From assembly GCA_005880165.1 (NCBI GenBank), contig VBJP01000157.1, positions 1 through 8,901 on the forward strand: a stretch of 8,901 bases of DNA, written 5' to 3'. The position numbers were made by a program, and so were the translations under genes. Below are positions 6,121-8,901 of this stretch, piece by piece (positions within the stretch are counted from its first letter, which is position 1; every line of letters starts with the position of its first letter). This DNA is from Chloroflexota bacterium (GTDB lineage: Bacteria > Chloroflexota > Limnocylindria > QHBO01). The notes under the pieces are model-generated. The model ran no database searches. It was not told the origin of the DNA and worked only from the letters and a program-made list of their open reading frames with translations.

Positions 6121-6414
6121 GTGAAGAACACAAACCCGGACGTGCAGCTCCTGCAGGCGATCGCCGATCCCGTCCGCATCTCCATCCTGCGGCAGCTCGC
6201 GTCGTCGCCCGGATCGGTGTGTGCCTGTGACTTCACCGAGTGCTGCACCGTCAGCCAGCCAACCATCAGCCATCACCTGAAGGTGCTGCGGGAGGCTGGC
6301 GCGGTGACCAGCGAGCGGCGCGGCACCTTCATCTATTACGCCCTCTCGCCCGATTTCGCGCGTCGCTGGACGCGCATCGGCGCGAGCCTCGCCGGCCTGG
6401 TCCAGGTCGCCTGA
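6121..6414 (+). CDS. arsR: ArsR-family arsenic-responsive repressor
   Basis: This 97-residue winged-helix repressor has the typical ArsR/SmtB length and layout: LLQAIADPVRISILRQL in the first helices, then the metalloid-site region VCACDFTECC, the recognition helix SQPTISHHLKVLREAG, and the wing VTSERRGTFIYYAL. Cysteines C34 and C36 match the CVC pair that binds As(III) or Sb(III) in ArsR proteins of the ELCVCDLC type. The third classical Cys position is Thr (T39), but C41 and C42 follow closely and could complete a three-thiolate site. The GTG start follows a -10 box and operator dyad directly. The methyltransferase gene begins 14 bases after its stop, so it almost certainly represses its own operon and releases on arsenite. 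A different soft-metal ligand is possible but less likely beside arsM. Confidence 0.93.
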   Translation: MKNTNPDVQLLQAIADPVRISILRQLASSPGSVCACDFTECCTVSQPTISHHLKVLREAGAVTSERRGTFIYYALSPDFARRWTRIGASLAGLVQVA

Positions 6415-6428
6415 CGAAGGAGCATCCC

Positions 6429-7229
6429 ATGACCCAGCAGATCCACGACCAGGTTCGCGAGCGGTACGCCGAGTCGGCGCGCCAGGTGCTGGCGACCAGC
6501 ACCGCGGCGTGCTGCGGCGAGCAGGGCATCGGTCCCGAGCTCTACTCGGCGCTCGAAAAGTCCGAGCTGCCTGACGCGGCCGTCATGGCCTCGCTCGGAT
6601 GCGGCAACCCGCTGGCCGTCGCGGAGCTCCACGAAGGGGAGCGTGTGCTCGACCTGGGATCGGGCGGCGGCATCGACGTCCTCCTCTCGGCGAAGCGGGT
6701 CGGGCCCACCGGTCGCGCCATCGGGCTCGACATGACCGACGAGATGCTTGCCCTCGCCCAGCGCAACGCCGCCGAGGCCGGCGCCACCAACGTCGAGTTC
6801 CTCAAGGGCCAGATCGAGGCGATCCCGCTCCCGGCGGCGTCGGTCGACGTGGTCATCAGCAACTGCGTGGTGAATCTCGCCGCGGACAAGCCCTCGGTCT
6901 TCCGAGAGATCGCGCGCGTGCTGCGGTCGGGCGGGCGCGTCGGGATCACCGACATCGTGGCGGAGAACGCGCTCACACCCGAGGAGCGAGCGACGCGTGG
7001 CTCCTACGTGGGCTGCATCGCGGGCGCCCTCTCGTTCTCCGAGTTCGAGGTCGGATTGCGGGAGGTCGGATTGACCGATGTGTCAGTGACCTCGACCCAT
7101 CTCGTCACCGACGGCATGCACAGCGCGATCATCAAGGCGACGAAGCCAGCCTCCCCAGTTGAAAGCCTTGACGCAGCCGCTGGCCTCGCGCTGGTCGGCC
7201 CGTGCTGCGGAGGAGATGGCTGCTGCTGA
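6429..7229 (+). CDS. arsM: Arsenite S-adenosylmethionine methyltransferase
   Basis: This 266-residue class I methyltransferase transfers methyl groups from SAM to As(III), giving methylated and eventually volatile arsenicals. The SAM motif is VLDLGSGGGIDV (about 73-84), followed by the acidic GLDMTDEM (about 99-106), and a late motif RVLRSGGRVGITDIV. Cysteines expected for ArsM are present: C58 in ASLGCGNP, C146 in ISNCVVNL and C196 in YVGCIAGA form the usual three-thiol arsenic site, and C28/C29 (AACCG) add an N-terminal pair. The protein ends in a short Cys-rich tail with C259, C260, C265 and C266. A strong AAGGAG (6417-6422) stands six bases before the ATG, unlike the leaderless-looking arsR ahead of it. 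It is co-transcribed with arsR. No efflux pump, arsenate reductase or arsenic chaperone gene is in the window, so methylation may be the main output. Confidence 0.95.
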   Translation: MTQQIHDQVRERYAESARQVLATSTAACCGEQGIGPELYSALEKSELPDAAVMASLGCGNPLAVAELHEGERVLDLGSGGGIDVLLSAKRVGPTGRAIGLDMTDEMLALAQRNAAEAGATNVEFLKGQIEAIPLPAASVDVVISNCVVNLAADKPSVFREIARVLRSGGRVGITDIVAENALTPEERATRGSYVGCIAGALSFSEFEVGLREVGLTDVSVTSTHLVTDGMHSAIIKATKPASPVESLDAAAGLALVGPCCGGDGCC

Positions 7230-7230
7230 A

Positions 7231-7257
7231 CCGATGAGGTCCGCTACCCTCATGCGG
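7231..7257 (+). promoter_or_regulatory. Stem-loop between arsM and the acetyltransferase gene
   Basis: ATGAGG (7234-7239) pairs with CCTCAT (7248-7253), and CCG (7231-7233) can extend the stem to CGG (7255-7257) with one bulged base, leaving an eight-base loop. It begins one base after the arsM stop and reaches the next start codon. There is no T-run, so an intrinsic terminator is doubtful. In read-through RNA it would bury the GTG. Confidence 0.4.
7245..7250 (+). promoter_or_regulatory. -10-like box before the GNAT gene (possible leaderless start)
   Basis: TACCCT matches the TANNNT core of a -10 element and ends six bases before the GTG, the same spacing as at arsR. No ribosome binding site precedes the GTG at a normal distance, and no convincing -35 element is seen. 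Confidence 0.35.
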
Positions 7258-7799
7258 TGAGCCTCGACACCATCAGCTCGGAGCGTCTCGACCTGCCGCT
7301 TCTGTCTGCCAATCACATGGAGGCCCTCCTGGACGGGAAGGTGACGGATGTGGGCCGGACGATTGGCGCGACCATCTCGCCGCGTTGGCTTCGGGATAAC
7401 GCCTGGCTTCTCGCCCGCCGCGCCCGGCAGATCCGCGACAACCCTGACGCCGAACGGTGGCTGCTGCGGGCGATCGTCGTCCGCCGGGGTGCCCGGCCGG
7501 TGGCGGGCACCATCAACTTCCACGGCGGGCCCGATGAGCGCGGCATGGTCGAGGTCGGCTACGTGCTGCTCCCGCGCTTCCGCGGGCGCGGCTACGCGAT
7601 CGAGGCCGTGCGGGCGCTCTTCGCATGGGCTGAGCGTGACACGAGCGTGAGGGTGTTCCGAGCATCGGTCTCACCCAAAAACGAGCGATCGCTCAACCTG
7701 ATCGCCAAGCTTGGCTTCGTGCGGGTAGGCGAGCAGCTCGACCCCGAGGACGGGCTTGAGCTGGTCTTCGAGCTGCCGGTGAGCCGGTCATCGGTCTAG
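7257..7799 (+). CDS. GNAT-family N-acetyltransferase (RimJ/RimL type)
   Basis: This 180-residue protein has the GNAT fold of the RimJ/RimL (Acetyltransf_3) branch, which acetylates alpha-amino groups of proteins or small amines using acetyl-CoA. The N-terminal strand SSERLDLPLLSANHMEALL is typical. Motif A, with acetyl-CoA pyrophosphate contacts, is PRFRGRGYAIEAVRALFAWA (about 106-125). The later ASVSPKNERSLNLIAKLGF (about 136-154) holds the conserved Asn and the closing beta-turn. The substrate cannot be told. It follows arsM by 27 bases, but it is not clearly of the ArsN (phosphinothricin/arsinothricin acetyltransferase) branch, so an arsenic role is not claimed. The start is the GTG at 7257, six bases after a -10-like TACCCT and lacking a ribosome binding site. 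A YciI-like gene follows after 12 bases. Confidence 0.88.
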   Translation: MSLDTISSERLDLPLLSANHMEALLDGKVTDVGRTIGATISPRWLRDNAWLLARRARQIRDNPDAERWLLRAIVVRRGARPVAGTINFHGGPDERGMVEVGYVLLPRFRGRGYAIEAVRALFAWAERDTSVRVFRASVSPKNERSLNLIAKLGFVRVGEQLDPEDGLELVFELPVSRSSV

Positions 7800-7811
7800 C
7801 AGAGACGTTGC

Positions 7812-8126
7812 GTGTCCGAGTGGATCTACTTCATCCATCCGCCAAGGTCGAACTTTGCGGCCACCATGACCCCGGAGGAGCGGGCCGTGTGGAGCGACCA
7901 CTTCGATCGGCTGCAACGGCTGTTCAAGGAAGGCGTGATGGTCCTGGTGGGACCAACGCTGGGCGAGACGAACACCGGGATCGCCGTGTTCGAGGCACCG
8001 GACGAAGGCGCCGCGCGGCGCCTTATGGACGAGGACCCGGTGATCGCCGGCGGCTTTGCGCGCGGCGAGCTGCGTCCGTTTCGGGTCTCGCTCCTTCGCG
8101 GCCGTGACGACGGCGCCAACCCTTGA
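7812..8126 (+). CDS. YciI-like domain protein
   Basis: This 104-residue protein has the YciI/muconolactone-isomerase-like ferredoxin-type fold. It shows the characteristic His in SDHFDRLQ (H30) and the Asp-Pro of MDEDPVIAGGFARGELRPFRV (D75), the His-Asp pair regarded as the putative active site of the family. GPTLGETNTGIAVFEA forms the central strands, and the ending PFRVSLLR is typical. The biochemical role of most YciI-like proteins is unknown, and none can be assigned here. It starts with GTG, 12 bases after the acetyltransferase stop, without a clear ribosome binding site, so coupled translation is likely. Its stop lies within the candidate -35 element of the next gene's promoter. Confidence 0.85.
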   Translation: MSEWIYFIHPPRSNFAATMTPEERAVWSDHFDRLQRLFKEGVMVLVGPTLGETNTGIAVFEAPDEGAARRLMDEDPVIAGGFARGELRPFRVSLLRGRDDGANP

Positions 8127-8150
8127 CCGGCGCGTGAAGGCCGCTAACGT
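8123..8150 (+). promoter_or_regulatory. Candidate promoter of the sulfite-oxidase-like gene
   Basis: TTGACC (8123-8128) and TAACGT (8145-8150) are separated by 16 bases, and the -10 ends nine bases before the ATG at 8160. This implies a leader of only a few bases or none. A GGAGG at 8151-8155 lies between -10 and ATG, and would be usable only in read-through RNA or if transcription starts unusually early. Confidence 0.45.
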
Positions 8151-8159
8151 GGAGGCTCC

Positions 8160-8786
8160 ATGACGCAGCGCTTCGTGACGCGGGGGTTTGTCGGGCGTCG
8201 CAGGGACGACGGTTCCGCGGACATCGCGTCGCGCACCCCGCCCGGCCAGTACATCACGAAGGACTTCCCCGTCCTCTCGGCGGGTCCAACACCGCGCACG
8301 CCGCTCGAGCAGTGGACGTTCACGATCCAGGGCCTCGTCAAGCAGCCCGTCGCGTGGAGCTGGCAGGAGTTCCTGGCGCTCCCTTCGCGGGAGTGGACCG
8401 TGGACATCAGCTGCGTGACCAAGTGGACCAAGCTCGACATGCGCTGGCGCGGCGTGAGCCTGGACACGCTGCTGGAGGGCGCGGAGATCGACGATCAGGC
8501 CGCGTTCGTGATCGCCTGGTCCGATGGCGGCTACACCACCAACCTCCCCCTGCCGGACGTCCTGAACGGCCAGGCCTTCGTGGCCTACGAGTACGACGGC
8601 GCGCCGCTCGCGGCGGAACATGGCGGTCCGGCGCGCCTCGTGGTCCCGGCGCGCTACTTCTGGAAGAGCGCGAAGTGGATCCGCGGGATGCGGCTGCAGG
8701 CGGAGGACCAGCCGGGCTTTTGGGAGTCGCTTGGCTATCACAACCGTGGAGACCAGTGGCGCGAGGAGCGCTACGGCGGCGACTGA
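8160..8786 (+). CDS. Sulfite-oxidase-like molybdopterin oxidoreductase, cytoplasmic
   Basis: This 208-residue protein consists of a single oxidoreductase molybdopterin-binding domain (sulfite oxidase/MsrP superfamily). The N-terminal lead TRGFVGRRR, then PPGQYITKDFPVLSAGPTP (about 27-45), is characteristic of short sulfite-oxidase-like proteins in high-GC bacteria. C85 in DISCVTKWTKL is the expected molybdenum-ligating cysteine. WRGVSLDTLL (about 96-105) and RLVVPARYFWKSAKWIRGM (about 159-178) complete the pterin-binding core. There is no hydrophobic segment behind the arginines, so no Tat signal is seen and the enzyme should be cytoplasmic, unlike MsrP. It also lacks the heme and dimerisation domains of true sulfite oxidases. 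Substrate unknown. The next gene, starting 13 bases later, looks like its flavin reductase, which would make an NAD(P)H- or ferredoxin-linked reductase or oxidase pair. Confidence 0.9.
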   Translation: MTQRFVTRGFVGRRRDDGSADIASRTPPGQYITKDFPVLSAGPTPRTPLEQWTFTIQGLVKQPVAWSWQEFLALPSREWTVDISCVTKWTKLDMRWRGVSLDTLLEGAEIDDQAAFVIAWSDGGYTTNLPLPDVLNGQAFVAYEYDGAPLAAEHGGPARLVVPARYFWKSAKWIRGMRLQAEDQPGFWESLGYHNRGDQWREERYGGD

Positions 8787-8799
8787 GGAACGCTGACGC

Positions 8800-8901
8800 A
8801 TGGCGCAATCCCTGGATTGGCAGCTGGCCACCGTCGCCGGAGTTCACGACGAGACCGATGCGGTGCGCTCGTTCTCGCTGACCCTTTCCGCCTGGACGGG
8901 T
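8800..8901 (+). CDS. Ferredoxin-reductase-type FAD oxidoreductase, 3' end missing
   Basis: Only 34 codons are visible before the window ends. The sequence WQLATVAGVHDETDAVRSFSLTLSAWTG fits the first two strands of a ferredoxin-NADP reductase-type FAD-binding domain, where E-T-x-x-V-x-S-F and a Trp-x-Gly lead toward the FAD-binding Arg-x-Tyr-Ser, which is beyond the edge. A GAGGAA at 8785-8790, nine bases before the ATG, and the short gap after the molybdopterin gene support the start. Such reductases are often encoded beside cytoplasmic sulfite-oxidase-like proteins and probably exchange electrons with them. The full domain set, including NAD binding and a possible 2Fe-2S domain, cannot be seen. 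Confidence 0.65.
   Translation, partial: MAQSLDWQLATVAGVHDETDAVRSFSLTLSAWTG

Noticed and set aside
5993..6133. Longer lipoprotein reading from ATG at 6133 or 6046.
   Set aside because: The extra sequence is Cys/Arg-rich, places the lipobox far from the N-terminus and, for 6133, crosses the arsR promoter. The TTG at 5992 has a strong ribosome binding site.
7257..7799. The acetyltransferase as an arsenic gene (arsN).
   Set aside because: It belongs to the RimJ/RimL-like branch, and it appears to have its own start signals. Proximity to arsM alone is not enough.
7788..8831. Minus-strand open frame (347 codons) opposite the YciI-like and molybdopterin genes.
   Set aside because: No domain pattern, and the plus-strand genes explain the region fully.
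1..8901. Mobile elements, CRISPR arrays, tRNA or rRNA genes, attachment sites.
   Set aside because: No transposase or integrase motif, spaced direct repeats, or RNA-gene sequence was seen on either strand.

Overview
The window is GC-rich (roughly two thirds G+C by eye), gene-dense and almost without intergenic space. Overlapping TGATG/ATGA start-stop junctions, frequent GTG starts, and -10-like boxes placed so close to start codons that leaderless mRNAs are likely fit a high-GC actinobacterium or a Chloroflexota-type soil or groundwater bacterium. The sequence alone does not settle which. No rRNA, tRNA, mobile element, CRISPR array or clear terminator was seen, and no gap exceeds 300 bases.

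Region 1 (1-4940, plus strand) is a tight six-gene unit: a 5'-truncated ApbE flavin transferase, a five-helix ferric-reductase-like di-heme membrane protein, a NuoF-like NAD(P)H/FMN/Fe-S protein, a small 3Fe-4S-type ferredoxin, and an OmpR-family response regulator with its sensor kinase. Adjacent genes overlap by 1-4 bases or are separated by at most 11. The inferred job is a regulated electron route: cytoplasmic NAD(P)H to the NuoF-like flavoprotein, to ferredoxin, to the membrane di-heme protein, and outward to a protein flavinylated by ApbE. That acceptor is not in the window and may lie just upstream.

Region 2 (4900-5992, minus strand) is a two-gene unit: a secreted lipoprotein with an Ig-like, His-containing domain, then a four-helix di-heme cytochrome b of the formate-dehydrogenase-gamma/b561 type. 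It converges on the kinase gene with a 41-base overlap. It may be a second periplasm-facing redox pair.

Region 3 (6064-7229, plus strand) is a compact arsenic-response unit: an ArsR repressor and an ArsM arsenite methyltransferase, with a promoter and a strong candidate operator dyad in front of arsR. No arsenite efflux pump or arsenate reductase is present in the window.

Region 4 (7257-8901, plus strand) holds a RimJ/RimL-type GNAT acetyltransferase, a YciI-like protein, a cytoplasmic sulfite-oxidase-like molybdopterin enzyme, and the first 34 codons of what is probably its FAD/NAD(P) reductase partner, cut off by the window edge.

The most notable points are the NuoF-like protein that has lost one canonical cluster cysteine and carries another near its C-terminus, the complete self-regulated redox operon, the arsR operator and leaderless-start arrangement, and the Cys-rich tail on ArsM.
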